This document shows, piece after piece, positions 42,601 through 50,737 of a stretch of DNA of 64,000 bases. The stretch is taken from NCBI GenBank assembly GCA_039034015.1, contig JBCCBM010000004.1:62001-126000 (forward strand). Reading direction: 5' to 3'. The notes under the pieces were generated by a model. The model was given only the letters and a program-made list of their open reading frames with translations. It did not search any database and was not told where the DNA came from. A program made the translations under genes and the position numbers. The stretch's first letter is position 1; every line of letters starts with the position of its first letter. The stretch is from Acuticoccus sp039034015. Lineage in GTDB: Bacteria; Pseudomonadota; Alphaproteobacteria; Rhizobiales; Amorphaceae.

Positions 42601-43755
42601 ATGACAATGCCGACGATTGACCTGACGACTTTTAATATCGCGCTCAGTGAGTTTCGGCGCATCCATCGTCTAATTGCTGGCGAAGATTTCAGCGGCTGGA
42701 GCACTGGCTTTGTTCACCATCGTGAAGGGTACAAAACGCCGTTGCGCCAGGAGGCGCTGCGCCGGTTGAGCCTTCAGGATTGGACGGAAGATGCCATCGG
42801 ATCTGGCACACTTTTGCGAAGGACGATCCGGTCCATCGAAATCGATGCCAGCGCAGGGGTGGAGGCCAACAACCTTCTCATTTGGGAGGTTGGCATACAC
42901 GGGCGGTCGGGCTGCGAGCATGTGGGCCTTCTTGACTGCCTCGAACGCGCAGACGGGGTTGGAACCATCGAGGCCGTGCTTTTTCGCATGCTCAAGCGTC
43001 AAGATGTGGAAGGCGCTTTTGACCCACTGATAGAAATTGTCGGAAAGCGCTACCCGGTCATGGCGTTTCTTTCCTACCTCGTGGACGACACGCGTTACAT
43101 GCCGATCAAGCCGAAGCGGTTCGACGAGCTATTTGCATTTTTGGGCGTTGATCTGCGCACAGCGCACCAATGTTCTTTTGAGAATTATCGGGCGTTCAAT
43201 GGCGTCATCGCGCAGGTGAGAGAGCACCTTGGGCAGGTGCCGGAGCTCTCGGACGCTCGGCTGATCAACGCGCACTCGTTTCTGTGGATGCTGGATTGGT
43301 TTCGGCGGCTCGAGGCCAGCGGGCAGATTGGCAAGCAGCGGGCCAAGGAACAAAAGCGGCGGAAAGCACTGGCGGAACGCCCGGTGCGGGGAGGTGTGGC
43401 GCTTTCGGTGGAGCGGATGATCCACTCCATCGAGGGCGCAGTCGCCCAGAGCGGACGGACGACTGCCGGTCGAGAGGCCAAGGACAAGCGGCTGACACTT
43501 TCGCGCGTTGCCTTGCGGCAGCATCTTGTCGATCTCGTCGCGGCGCAGGCAGACAGATGTCAATTGACCGAATTGCCGTTCTGCCACAGCGCGGACGGGG
43601 ATCTACAAATGCGCCCGTCGGCTGATCGCATCGACAGCAAAGGCGACTACGCTGTCTGCAACATCGAGGTGGTGTGCCAGTTCGTGAATTTTTGGAAGGG
43701 CACCACAGACAACGACGAGTTTAAACAGCTCCTCAACGTTGTGCGGGGCGCGTAG
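42601..43755 (+). CDS. Orphan protein with C-terminal HNH-like nuclease domain
   Basis: 384 residues; the ATG at 42601 lacks a good ribosome site. The first ~300 residues match nothing I know. The C-terminal ~65 residues, RCQLTELPFCHS then PSADRIDSKGDYAVCNIEVV and CQFVNFWKGTTDNDEF, follow the HNH/His-Me finger pattern (C-x-L-T, S-x-D-R-I-D, G-Y-x-x-x-N-I, N-x-x-K). The third metal or catalytic His is uncertain. The gene has visibly lower GC and different codon use than its neighbours, and sits alone between efp and a transporter, which suggests recent gain. It may be a nuclease of a defence system or a selfish element. Confidence 0.6.
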   Translation: MTMPTIDLTTFNIALSEFRRIHRLIAGEDFSGWSTGFVHHREGYKTPLRQEALRRLSLQDWTEDAIGSGTLLRRTIRSIEIDASAGVEANNLLIWEVGIHGRSGCEHVGLLDCLERADGVGTIEAVLFRMLKRQDVEGAFDPLIEIVGKRYPVMAFLSYLVDDTRYMPIKPKRFDELFAFLGVDLRTAHQCSFENYRAFNGVIAQVREHLGQVPELSDARLINAHSFLWMLDWFRRLEASGQIGKQRAKEQKRRKALAERPVRGGVALSVERMIHSIEGAVAQSGRTTAGREAKDKRLTLSRVALRQHLVDLVAAQADRCQLTELPFCHSADGDLQMRPSADRIDSKGDYAVCNIEVVCQFVNFWKGTTDNDEFKQLLNVVRGA

Positions 43756-43938
43756 CGCCTGGACCTTCTCGGCACAACCCATGGTGGTCGGGCGTTGTTG
43801 TCCAGATCGACTGTGATCCAGCGGGTCTTTTTTTGATGTATGCGGCCGCTTGGGCACCCGCGGGTGTCCCGCGCGTCTGCGCGTGCCACACACACCGCGC
43901 TTTGCGCGGCGAGCTCTTCCGGTGACTGCACTCAAAAC

Positions 43939-45072
43939 CTAGAGCATGGGGCCCTCGAGGGTGTCGTTGGCCTCGGGGGTCTCGGCGCCGCGGGCGGAGA
44001 GGAAGGTGCCGATGGGACGCAGATTTGGGATCTGGTCGCAAAAGACGCGGATGGTGACGAGGAGCGGCGTTGCGATCAGCATGCCGACGGCGGACCAGAG
44101 CCAGGCGAAGAGCGCCACCGCCAGGAAGACGACGACTGTGTTGAGGCGGAGCTGGCGGCTCACGAAAAAGGGGGTCACGAACTGGCCGAAAAGGGTCGTG
44201 ATTGCGAAATAGCTGGCGGCGGCGATGGCTGCGTCCGGCACTGTGGGGAGGGTGACGAGGGCGACAATGCCAGCCGCCGCGGTGCCGGTGAGGGCGCCAA
44301 GGTAGGGCACGTAGTTGAGGGCGAAGGCGGCGACGGCGAAAAGGAGCGGGTTGGGGAGGCCTTGGACGGCCATCGCGAGGCCGATGGTGGCGCCCAAAGC
44401 CGCGTTGATGACGGTGATGGTGAAGAGATAGCGCGAGAGCTTTGCCTCGATGGCGTGGGCAATTTCGACCGCCTGGCGCTTGTTGCGGAAGGTGGGGAGG
44501 ACTTTTGCGACCTTCTCCAGAAACATGTCCCCTGTGGAGAGGAGGAAGAACACGAAGGCGAGGACGAAGGCGACTTGGGCCGCAACCGCGGGCGCCTCGG
44601 CAAGGAGGGTCGCGACGGGGGAGGGGTCGCGCACGACAACTTCGGGGGTGGTGTCTTCGGTTTGTGCGAGGGCGCCGAGGCGGTCGCCGGCTGCGACAAT
44701 CTCTTGGGCGGCGCCGCGCAATTCTGCGATCTTGCGTTCCAGCTGGAAGGCGATGCGGGGGGCATCGTCGATGAGGTTCGCGGCGGGCTGGGCAAGCACC
44801 AGGCCCATCGCGATGAGGAGCGCGATCAGGGCGCCCACAATGAGGAGGGCGGAGACGGGGCTGGGCAGCAGGCGGTCGAGGGTGCGGCGCACGGGGGTGA
44901 AGACCAGCGCCAGGAGGAGGCCCAGCGTGACCGGCATCATGAATTGCCGGGCGTAGGCCATGATGAAGACGAGAAGGATGAGGAAGATGCCGATGACCGC
45001 CCAGCGGGGGGCGAGCACCGGCACGTTTGGCGGGTCAGCCAGTTTCTCTAGCCCCTTTGGTTGGTCGGCCAA
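43939..45072 (-). CDS. AI-2E family transporter (PerM/YdiK type)
   Basis: 377 residues if started at the TTG at 45072, which has AAAGAGG about 8 bases upstream; other starts further in are possible. It has about eight hydrophobic segments, with the family pattern MMPVTLGLLLALVFTPVRRT near the N terminus and VPYLGALTGTAAAGIVALVT further on. Members export small molecules, sometimes autoinducer-2, or act in sodium-proton exchange; the substrate here is unknown. Its start lies inside a tandem repeat array shared with the end of ilvH. Confidence 0.85.
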   Translation of the reverse strand: MADQPKGLEKLADPPNVPVLAPRWAVIGIFLILLVFIMAYARQFMMPVTLGLLLALVFTPVRRTLDRLLPSPVSALLIVGALIALLIAMGLVLAQPAANLIDDAPRIAFQLERKIAELRGAAQEIVAAGDRLGALAQTEDTTPEVVVRDPSPVATLLAEAPAVAAQVAFVLAFVFFLLSTGDMFLEKVAKVLPTFRNKRQAVEIAHAIEAKLSRYLFTITVINAALGATIGLAMAVQGLPNPLLFAVAAFALNYVPYLGALTGTAAAGIVALVTLPTVPDAAIAAASYFAITTLFGQFVTPFFVSRQLRLNTVVVFLAVALFAWLWSAVGMLIATPLLVTIRVFCDQIPNLRPIGTFLSARGAETPEANDTLEGPML

Positions 45073-45139
45073 TCATGTGGCCTCTTTATGTTTGTGGGCC
45101 AATCATGTGGGCTCTTTTGTCTGTCGGCCAATCATGTGG
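45067..45139. repeat. Three tandem ~30-base units at the ilvH/transporter junction
   Basis: The 14-mer GGCCAATCATGTGG occurs at 45067, 45097 and 45126, spaced 30 and 29 bases. Each unit forms a small hairpin (GGCCA/TGGCC type) followed on the plus strand by a T-rich linker. Unit 1 contains the TTG start of the transporter and unit 3 overlaps the ilvH stop. Confidence 0.85.
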
Positions 45140-45677
45140 CCTCGGCGCCGCGGGTGATGGCGGCGACCCCGGTGCGGGAGACTTCCACGAGGCCGACGGT
45201 GGTCATGAGGCTCACAAAACGCTCGATCTCGTGGGTGGTGCCGGTGATCTCGAAGACGAAGCTGGTGAGGGTGGCGTCAACGGTCTCGGCGTTGAAGGCT
45301 TGGGCGAGGCGGAGGGCTTCGAGGCGCTGTTCGCCGCGGCCTTCCACCTTGACGAGGGCAAGCTCGCGCTCAATCGCGTCGCGGCGGTCGGCGGTGAGGT
45401 CGGCGACGCGATGGACCGGGACGAGGCGGGCGAGCTGGTTCTTGATCTGGTCAATCACCATGGGGGTGCCGGTGGTGACGATGGTGATGCGCGAGAGGCT
45501 GCGTTCGTGCTCGGTCTCGGAGACGGTGAGGCTGTCGATGTTGTAGCCGCGGCCGGAGAAGAGGCCGATGACGCGGGCAAGCACCCCCGGCTCGTTGTCC
45601 ACCAGGATGGAGAGGGTGTGGGTCTCCTGCGCGGCTTCCGGGTGCAGGGCGGGGGCGACGGTGGCGGGTTGGTTCAT
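45132..45677 (-). CDS. ilvH: Acetolactate synthase regulatory (small) subunit
   Basis: 181 residues with AGGA upstream. The ACT domain opens HTLSILVDNEPGVLARVIGL and continues FSGRGYNIDSLTVSETE, followed by the second regulatory domain. The subunit gives valine feedback control to the IlvB catalytic subunit in branched-chain amino acid synthesis. It is separated from ilvB by a small coiled-coil gene. Confidence 0.96.
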   Translation of the reverse strand: MNQPATVAPALHPEAAQETHTLSILVDNEPGVLARVIGLFSGRGYNIDSLTVSETEHERSLSRITIVTTGTPMVIDQIKNQLARLVPVHRVADLTADRRDAIERELALVKVEGRGEQRLEALRLAQAFNAETVDATLTSFVFEITGTTHEIERFVSLMTTVGLVEVSRTGVAAITRGAEAT

Positions 45678-45704
45678 TTTAAAGAATCCTGGCGAGGCCC
45701 GGGC

Positions 45705-46028
45705 TCAGATAAAGGAGCGGACCAGTATCGCGGTGAACATGGCGACCAGCAGCCCGAACTGGATGTTCATGCGCTGCGACAGGCCATCAAGCTTTGTCTC
45801 AAGGTTGTCGATGCGGGCTGAGAGGTTTGCGGCGAGCTGGTCAAGCTTTGCGTCGATCGCATCGAGCTTTCGGCCTAGCCGATCCGCCACCCCATCAAGT
45901 TTGCGCTCCATGGAGGCGAGCCGGTTGTCGTGGCCGGCAACGTCGACGGCGGCGGCGCGGGCCTTTTCTTCGGACGCGCCGGCGTCTTTGAGGGCGTCAT
46001 AGACGCTCGCAATCATGAGGTCAGCCAT
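45705..46028 (-). CDS. Small coiled-coil protein with C-terminal membrane anchor
   Basis: 107 residues with GGAG upstream. A heptad-rich coiled coil (~35-88; RKLDAIDAKLDQLAANLSAR) is followed by one membrane helix (FGLLVAMFTAILVRSFI). This resembles DUF1640/CCDC90-type proteins. It sits between ilvB and ilvH, on the same strand and presumably on the same transcript. Its role is unknown; an interrupted ilvB-ilvH pair is uncommon. Confidence 0.7.
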   Translation of the reverse strand: MADLMIASVYDALKDAGASEEKARAAAVDVAGHDNRLASMERKLDGVADRLGRKLDAIDAKLDQLAANLSARIDNLETKLDGLSQRMNIQFGLLVAMFTAILVRSFI

Positions 46029-46061
46029 GGTGCTGGCTCCTGTGACGCCCCCAATATATCG

Positions 46062-47837
46062 CTAGACGAGGGCCTTGCCCACGCTGTCGATGGCGTCTTC
46101 GACGGCGCCGGGCGTGGTCTCGTCGCCCAGGAGGATCTCGTTGTGGGCCTTGCCGGACGGGATCATCGGGAAACAGTTGGTGAGGTTCGCGATGCGGCAA
46201 TCCATGAGGACGGGGCCCTTGTGGTCGACCATCTCGAGGATGGCTTCGTCCAAGCGGGCGGGGTCATCCACGTACATGCCCTTCACGCCGTAGGCCTCGG
46301 CGAGCTTGACGAAATCGGGCAGGGCCTCGGTGTAGGAATGGCTGTGGCGGTTGCCGTGGTTGAGCTGCTGCCACTGGCGGACCATGCCCATGTACTGGTT
46401 GTTCATCACAAAGATCTTGACCGGCAGTTCGTATTGGACGGCGGTCGAAAGCTCTTGGATGTTCATGAGGATGGAGGCATCGCCTGCGATGCAAAGGACC
46501 AGGCTGTCGGGGTTGGCGACCTGGGTGCCGATGGCAGCCGGCAGGCCGTAGCCCATGGTGCCGAGGCCGCCGGAGGTCATCCAGCGGTTGGGCTTGTCGA
46601 AGCCGTAGAACTGCGCGGCCCACATCTGGTGCTGGCCCACATCGGTGGTGACGTAGGCGTCGCGGTCCTTGGTGAGCTCGTAAAGCCGCTCCACCGATTC
46701 TTGGGGCATGATGACGCCGGGGCGGGTTTGGTAGGACAAAGACTTGCGGCCGCGCCAACCGTCGATGTCGGACCACCAGCCTTTGAGGCGGGATTTGTCG
46801 TGGGGGCCGGATTCGGACCAGACGCGCACCAGGTCTTCCATGGCGTGGGCAGCGTCCGCGATGATGGGGAGGTCGACCTTGACGCTCTTGTTGATGGAGG
46901 AGGGGTCGATGTCGATGTGGATTTTGCGGCTGCCGGGGGAGAAGGCGTCGAGGCGGCCGGTGATGCGGTCGTCAAAGCGGGCGCCGATGTTCACCATCAG
47001 GTCGCAGCCGTGCATGGCCAAATTGGCCTCGTAGGTGCCGTGCATGCCGAGCATGCCCAGCCACTGGGGGTGTGACGCGGGCAGGGCGCCAAGGCCCATC
47101 AGGGTGCTCGTCACCGGGAAACCGGTGAGGTCGGCCAGCTCGCGCAACAGGTGCGAGGCGGCGGGGCCGGAATTGATGAGGCCGCCGCCGGTGTAAAGGA
47201 TCGGGCGGGACGCGGCCTTCATGAGGGCAACGGCCTGGCGGATGGCCGCCATGTCGGGCTCGACCTTGGGCTGGTAGGTTTTGTGGCGCGTTTGGCGGGG
47301 CGGGTTGTAGAGGCCCGTTGCGATTTGGACGTCCTTGGGGATGTCGACGACGACGGGGCCGGGGCGGCCGTGGGTCGCGACATAAAATGCTTCGAACAGG
47401 ACGCGGGGGAGATCTTCGACGCGCTTCACCAGCCAGTTGTGTTTGGTGCAGGGGCGCGTGATGCCGACCGTGTCACACTCCTGGAAGGCGTCGTTGCCGA
47501 TGAGGTGGGTGGGGACTTGGCCGGTGATGCAGACGAGCGGGATGGAATCCATCATTGCATCGGTCAGCGCCGTCACGGCGTTGGTGGCGCCGGGGCCGGA
47601 GGTGACCAGCATGACGCCCGGGCGGCCGGAGGAGCGGGCATAGCCTTCGGCCATGTGGCCGGCGCCCTGCTCGTGCCGGACGAGGACGTGGGTGACGTCT
47701 TCTTGCTGAAAGATTTCATCGTAGATCGGCAGGACGGCGCCGCCGGGGTAGCCGAAGATGGTGTCGACCCCGTGGTCTTTCAGGGCCTCGATGACCATCT
47801 GAGCGCCGCTCATGCGGCTTGTGTTTCGCGTGTCCAT
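46062..47837 (-). CDS. ilvB: Acetolactate synthase catalytic (large) subunit
   Basis: 591 residues from the ATG at 47837 (GGAG about 12 bases upstream). Thiamine-diphosphate enzyme motifs are visible: the catalytic Glu in VRHEQGAGHMAEGYAR, GPGATNAVTAL, and the cofactor motif GDASILMNIQELSTAVQYEL to NNQYMG. It condenses two pyruvates, or pyruvate with 2-oxobutyrate, in valine, leucine and isoleucine synthesis. It is preceded by a leader peptide and attenuator, so it is probably controlled by branched-chain aminoacyl-tRNA supply. Confidence 0.97.
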   Translation of the reverse strand: MDTRNTSRMSGAQMVIEALKDHGVDTIFGYPGGAVLPIYDEIFQQEDVTHVLVRHEQGAGHMAEGYARSSGRPGVMLVTSGPGATNAVTALTDAMMDSIPLVCITGQVPTHLIGNDAFQECDTVGITRPCTKHNWLVKRVEDLPRVLFEAFYVATHGRPGPVVVDIPKDVQIATGLYNPPRQTRHKTYQPKVEPDMAAIRQAVALMKAASRPILYTGGGLINSGPAASHLLRELADLTGFPVTSTLMGLGALPASHPQWLGMLGMHGTYEANLAMHGCDLMVNIGARFDDRITGRLDAFSPGSRKIHIDIDPSSINKSVKVDLPIIADAAHAMEDLVRVWSESGPHDKSRLKGWWSDIDGWRGRKSLSYQTRPGVIMPQESVERLYELTKDRDAYVTTDVGQHQMWAAQFYGFDKPNRWMTSGGLGTMGYGLPAAIGTQVANPDSLVLCIAGDASILMNIQELSTAVQYELPVKIFVMNNQYMGMVRQWQQLNHGNRHSHSYTEALPDFVKLAEAYGVKGMYVDDPARLDEAILEMVDHKGPVLMDCRIANLTNCFPMIPSGKAHNEILLGDETTPGAVEDAIDSVGKALV

Positions 47838-47910
47838 CGGTTCGTTCCGCTCCAGCCGTTTTGAGGAGGCCGCTCGGGGACGTGGCTGGGGTCGGGGGCG
47901 AGCGGGCAAT

Positions 47911-47983
47911 AAAAAAGGCCCCGGAGAGGGCCTGACACGCGCACCACCAATCCCGGGCCTTTTAAAAGACCCTGGCGGTGCGC
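47911..47983 (-). terminator. ilvB attenuator: pause hairpin and terminator
   Basis: On the minus strand, a 10-bp hairpin (47974-47983 with 47939-47948, GCGCACCGCC/GGTGGTGCGC) spans the end of the leader peptide. It is followed by an intrinsic terminator (AGGCCC-TCTCC-GGGGCCT at 47917-47933 and a run of U at 47911-47916). A GGCCCGGG segment (near 47952-47959) between them could pair with the terminator arms as antiterminator. The stems are seen; the switching is inferred from classic attenuators. Confidence 0.8.
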
Positions 47984-48015
47984 CTCATAAGTACGATGAT
48001 GTTCGCCGTTCGCAT
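47962..48015 (-). CDS. Leader peptide of the ilvB operon
   Basis: 17 residues, MRTANIIVLMRRTARVF, with GAGG 8 bases before the ATG. It has adjacent Ile-Ile-Val-Leu codons, the regulated amino acids of the pathway, and ends just before an attenuator upstream of ilvB. Stalling of ribosomes on these codons when branched-chain aminoacyl-tRNAs are short would favour read-through into ilvB. Too short to be found by usual gene callers. Confidence 0.8.
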   Translation of the reverse strand: MRTANIIVLMRRTARVF

Positions 48016-48046
48016 GGCACCTCGTGTACCAGTTTTCGCGGTGTTC

Positions 48047-48943
48047 TCAAGGGGCCTTTCGCGTTGTGGCCAAGATTTGTGCAAGCGCGGCGTCTGCATT
48101 TTTCGCGCGCGACCAATGGGAGAGGCGGTTTCTGAACCAGGTGTCTTGGCGTTTGGCGTAGGCGCGGGTGGCGGTGACGGCGTTTGTGACGGCGTCTCGC
48201 AGGGGGAGTTCGCCCGTTGCGGCAGCGATCAGGGGGGCAACGCCGATGGCCTTCATGACGGGGGCGTCGGTGGCGTAGCCGCGCGTCATGAGGGCGGCGA
48301 CCTCTGCCTCGGCGCCCTGGCCGAGCATTTTTGTGAACCGCTCGGCGATCCTTGCGCGGAGCTCGGTTCGGTCGGGCGTGAGGACCATGCGGATGGCGTC
48401 GGTGACGAGGGGGGGCGTGCGCTCGGCCTGGAAGGCGGCGAGGGAGTGGCCGGTGGCGTCGATCACCTCCAGCGCGCGCACAATGCGTTGTGGGTCGCTG
48501 GGGCGCAGGCGCGCCGCCATGATGGGGTCGCGCGCGGCAAGGGTTTTGTGGAGCGTTTCCGGCGCGGTGGCCTTTTGGGCCGCGCGCCAGTGGGCGCGAA
48601 TTTCGGCTGGGATTTCTGGGATTTCTGAGATGCCTTCGGTGAGCGCTGAAAAGTACAGCCCTGTGCCGCCGGTGACGATTTTCACGCCCTCGCCGGTGAG
48701 GAGGGGGGCAATGTCGGAAAGCCAGGTGGCGACGCTGTAGGGGCAATCGCCGGGGACGTGGCCATAGAGCGCGTGGGGGGCGGCCTCCATGTCGGCGGGC
48801 GTGGGGCGGGCGGTCAAAATTTGAAGGTCGCGGTAGACTTGCGCGGAATCGGCGTTGATGACGGTGCCGCGAAGGCGCTTGGCAAGATCGAGCGCGAGCG
48901 CTGACTTTCCGGAGGCCGTGGGCCCGGCAATGAGGATGATCAT
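48047..48943 (-). CDS. miaA: tRNA dimethylallyltransferase
   Basis: 298 residues from the ATG at 48943. P-loop GPTASGKSALALDLA, then INADSAQVYRDLQILTARP, VGGTGLYFSAL-like VTGGTGLYFSALTEG, and DPQRIVRALEV are MiaA hallmarks. The enzyme puts a dimethylallyl group on A37 of tRNAs that read UNN codons. Its start codon overlaps that of divergent serB by 2 bases (shared CATG), so its promoter must lie inside serB. Confidence 0.95.
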   Translation of the reverse strand: MIILIAGPTASGKSALALDLAKRLRGTVINADSAQVYRDLQILTARPTPADMEAAPHALYGHVPGDCPYSVATWLSDIAPLLTGEGVKIVTGGTGLYFSALTEGISEIPEIPAEIRAHWRAAQKATAPETLHKTLAARDPIMAARLRPSDPQRIVRALEVIDATGHSLAAFQAERTPPLVTDAIRMVLTPDRTELRARIAERFTKMLGQGAEAEVAALMTRGYATDAPVMKAIGVAPLIAAATGELPLRDAVTNAVTATRAYAKRQDTWFRNRLSHWSRAKNADAALAQILATTRKAP

Positions 48944-49808
48944 GGAACGCGTCGTCACGCTGGTGGCCCCCGAAAAGCTCGACCCTGACGTTGTGGCAAA
49001 GGTGGTCGAAGCGCTAGAGGCCCCGCGCGCGGCCCGCCTTGGCTCGCGCGCCACCGATATTTTTGTGGCGCACGATGACGCCGCCGCGGTGGCCGCCGCC
49101 GCGCTGGGTGGGGCGGCGATTGATGTGATCGTCCAGCCCGTGGCGGGGCGGCAAAAGCGTCTTTTGTTGAGCGATATGGACTCCACGCTCATTGCCCAAG
49201 AGTGCATCGATGAGCTGGCCGGGGTGATTGGCGCCAAGGATGAGGTGTCGGCGATCACTGCGCGGGCGATGCGCGGGGAGATTGATTTTGCCGGGGCGCT
49301 CAATGCGCGGGTTGCGCTTTTGAAAGGGACGCCGGCGGGGGCGATCGATGACCTTTTGGGCAGCGTCATCACCCTGTCACCGGGGGCGGAGGTGATGACG
49401 GCGACGCTCGCCGCACGGGGTGTGCGCACAGTGTTGGTGTCGGGCGGGTTTATGGCGTTTGCGGACGCGATTGCGGCGCGGCTTCAGATGGCGGCGGCCT
49501 TTGCCAACCGGTTGGAGGTGGCGGACGGGGTTTTGACCGGGCGCGTTGTGCCGCCGATCCTTGGGGCGGATGCCAAGCGGGAGCGGCTGTTGGCCGAGTG
49601 TGCGGCGCTGGGGATTGCGCCCGGCGAGGCGGTGGCGCTGGGGGACGGGGCGAACGACCTTGCCATGATTAAAGCGGCGGGGCTTGGGATTGCCTATCGC
49701 GCGAAGCCTGCTGTGGCCGCGGCGGCGGACGCTTCGATTGCGCACACTGATCTCACCACCGTGCTCTTTGCGCTTGGCGTCCATGAGGATGAATTCGTCA
49801 GCCCATGA
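48942..49808 (+). CDS. serB: Phosphoserine phosphatase
   Basis: 288 residues. After an ACT-like N-terminal ~75 residues, the HAD motifs are LLSDMDSTLIAQECIDELA (nucleophile Asp, acid Asp), VLVSGGFMAFADAIA and the metal-binding ALGDGANDLAMIKAAGLGIA. It makes serine from phosphoserine. It is head to head with miaA with overlapping start codons; its last 11 bases overlap the end of the convergent LysR gene. Confidence 0.96.
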   Translation: MERVVTLVAPEKLDPDVVAKVVEALEAPRAARLGSRATDIFVAHDDAAAVAAAALGGAAIDVIVQPVAGRQKRLLLSDMDSTLIAQECIDELAGVIGAKDEVSAITARAMRGEIDFAGALNARVALLKGTPAGAIDDLLGSVITLSPGAEVMTATLAARGVRTVLVSGGFMAFADAIAARLQMAAAFANRLEVADGVLTGRVVPPILGADAKRERLLAECAALGIAPGEAVALGDGANDLAMIKAAGLGIAYRAKPAVAAAADASIAHTDLTTVLFALGVHEDEFVSP

Positions 49809-50652
49809 AGAGGGCCGACAGGGCCTCCACCTGTGCGGCTGGGGCGTCGGCGGGCGCGATGAGCGCGAGGCGGCGGGCAAGGGGCGGGTCGGCCTCGATG
49901 ATGCGGGTGGTGGGGGCGGCAAGGCGCAAAATGTCGGGCGTGGGCAGGAGGGTGAAGCCGACGCCGGCGTTGACGCACTCCATGATGGCGTCGGCACTGT
50001 CGAGCACGATGTCATCGCTCGCCTTGGGGAGGCGCTGGCGGTAGCGGGCAATCAGCGTTCCGATGCCCGATGCTGGGGCAAACTGCAGGAAGGGGAGTGT
50101 GTGGGCGAGGAGCTGCGGCGAGCCGGCCGCAGAGGTGGGGGCGGCGAAGGCGAGGGGTTCTTCGCCGAGCGTGCGGTCTGAGAGGCCGGTGAAGGGGGCG
50201 TCGGTGCCGGTCACCACCGCAGCATCGAGCGTTTTGGCGCGCACCCTTGCCTCAAGGTCGAGGGTGAGGGCGGTGATGGTTTGAAACCTTGCCTCGGGGG
50301 CGTGGCGGCGCACGGCAAGCAGAAACGCGGGCAGGAGGCGGACGCTGGCGGTGGGGACGATGCCGATGCGGAAGGCGCCCTTCAGTGTGCCGTCGGCGCT
50401 GGCGGCGGCGCGAAGGGCGGCTTCCGCGGCGATGACGGAGGCGGCGTGGGTGCACACGGTGCGGCCCATGGGGGTGAGGCGCGGCGGGCGGCTTGATCGG
50501 TCAAAGAGGGCAACGCCAAGGTCGGCCTCCAGCGTTTTCATCTGCATGGAGACGGCCGACAGCGTCATGTTGAGGCGGGCGGCGGCGGCGACGAAGGATT
50601 TTGCCTCGGCAATTTCGGTGAGGGTTTTGAGGAGGCGCGTCTGCATCTTCAA
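49798..50652 (-). CDS. LysR-family transcriptional regulator, divergent from acyl-CoA dehydrogenase
   Basis: 284 residues (ATG at 50652; another ATG two codons in is possible). The HTH is LLKTLTEIAEAKSFVAAAAR, then LSAVSMQMKTLEADLGVALF, followed by a LysR effector domain. It is divergent from the acyl-CoA dehydrogenase gene with 85 bases between, holding a long inverted repeat, so it likely regulates that gene. Confidence 0.88.
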   Translation of the reverse strand: MKMQTRLLKTLTEIAEAKSFVAAAARLNMTLSAVSMQMKTLEADLGVALFDRSSRPPRLTPMGRTVCTHAASVIAAEAALRAAASADGTLKGAFRIGIVPTASVRLLPAFLLAVRRHAPEARFQTITALTLDLEARVRAKTLDAAVVTGTDAPFTGLSDRTLGEEPLAFAAPTSAAGSPQLLAHTLPFLQFAPASGIGTLIARYRQRLPKASDDIVLDSADAIMECVNAGVGFTLLPTPDILRLAAPTTRIIEADPPLARRLALIAPADAPAAQVEALSALFMG

Positions 50653-50696
50653 GTTCCGTGAAGCTATGCGCCAACTCTATTCGATTGCGCGCGATT

Positions 50697-50722
50697 TGTG
50701 AGGGGCGCACACTCCCCTCACA
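50697..50722. promoter_or_regulatory. Perfect inverted repeat operator candidate
   Basis: TGTGAGGGG (50697-50705) and CCCCTCACA (50714-50722) are perfect 9-bp inverted arms with an 8-base spacer, between the divergent LysR and acyl-CoA dehydrogenase genes. A third half-site GTGAGG (50729-50734) overlaps the ribosome site of the dehydrogenase. It is a likely LysR binding site. Confidence 0.6.
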
Positions 50723-50737
50723 TTTTCGTGAGGTTTT

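Noticed and set aside
45067..45139. CRISPR-like array at the ilvH end
   Set aside because: Repeats are 14 bases with similar short linkers, only three units, no cas genes.
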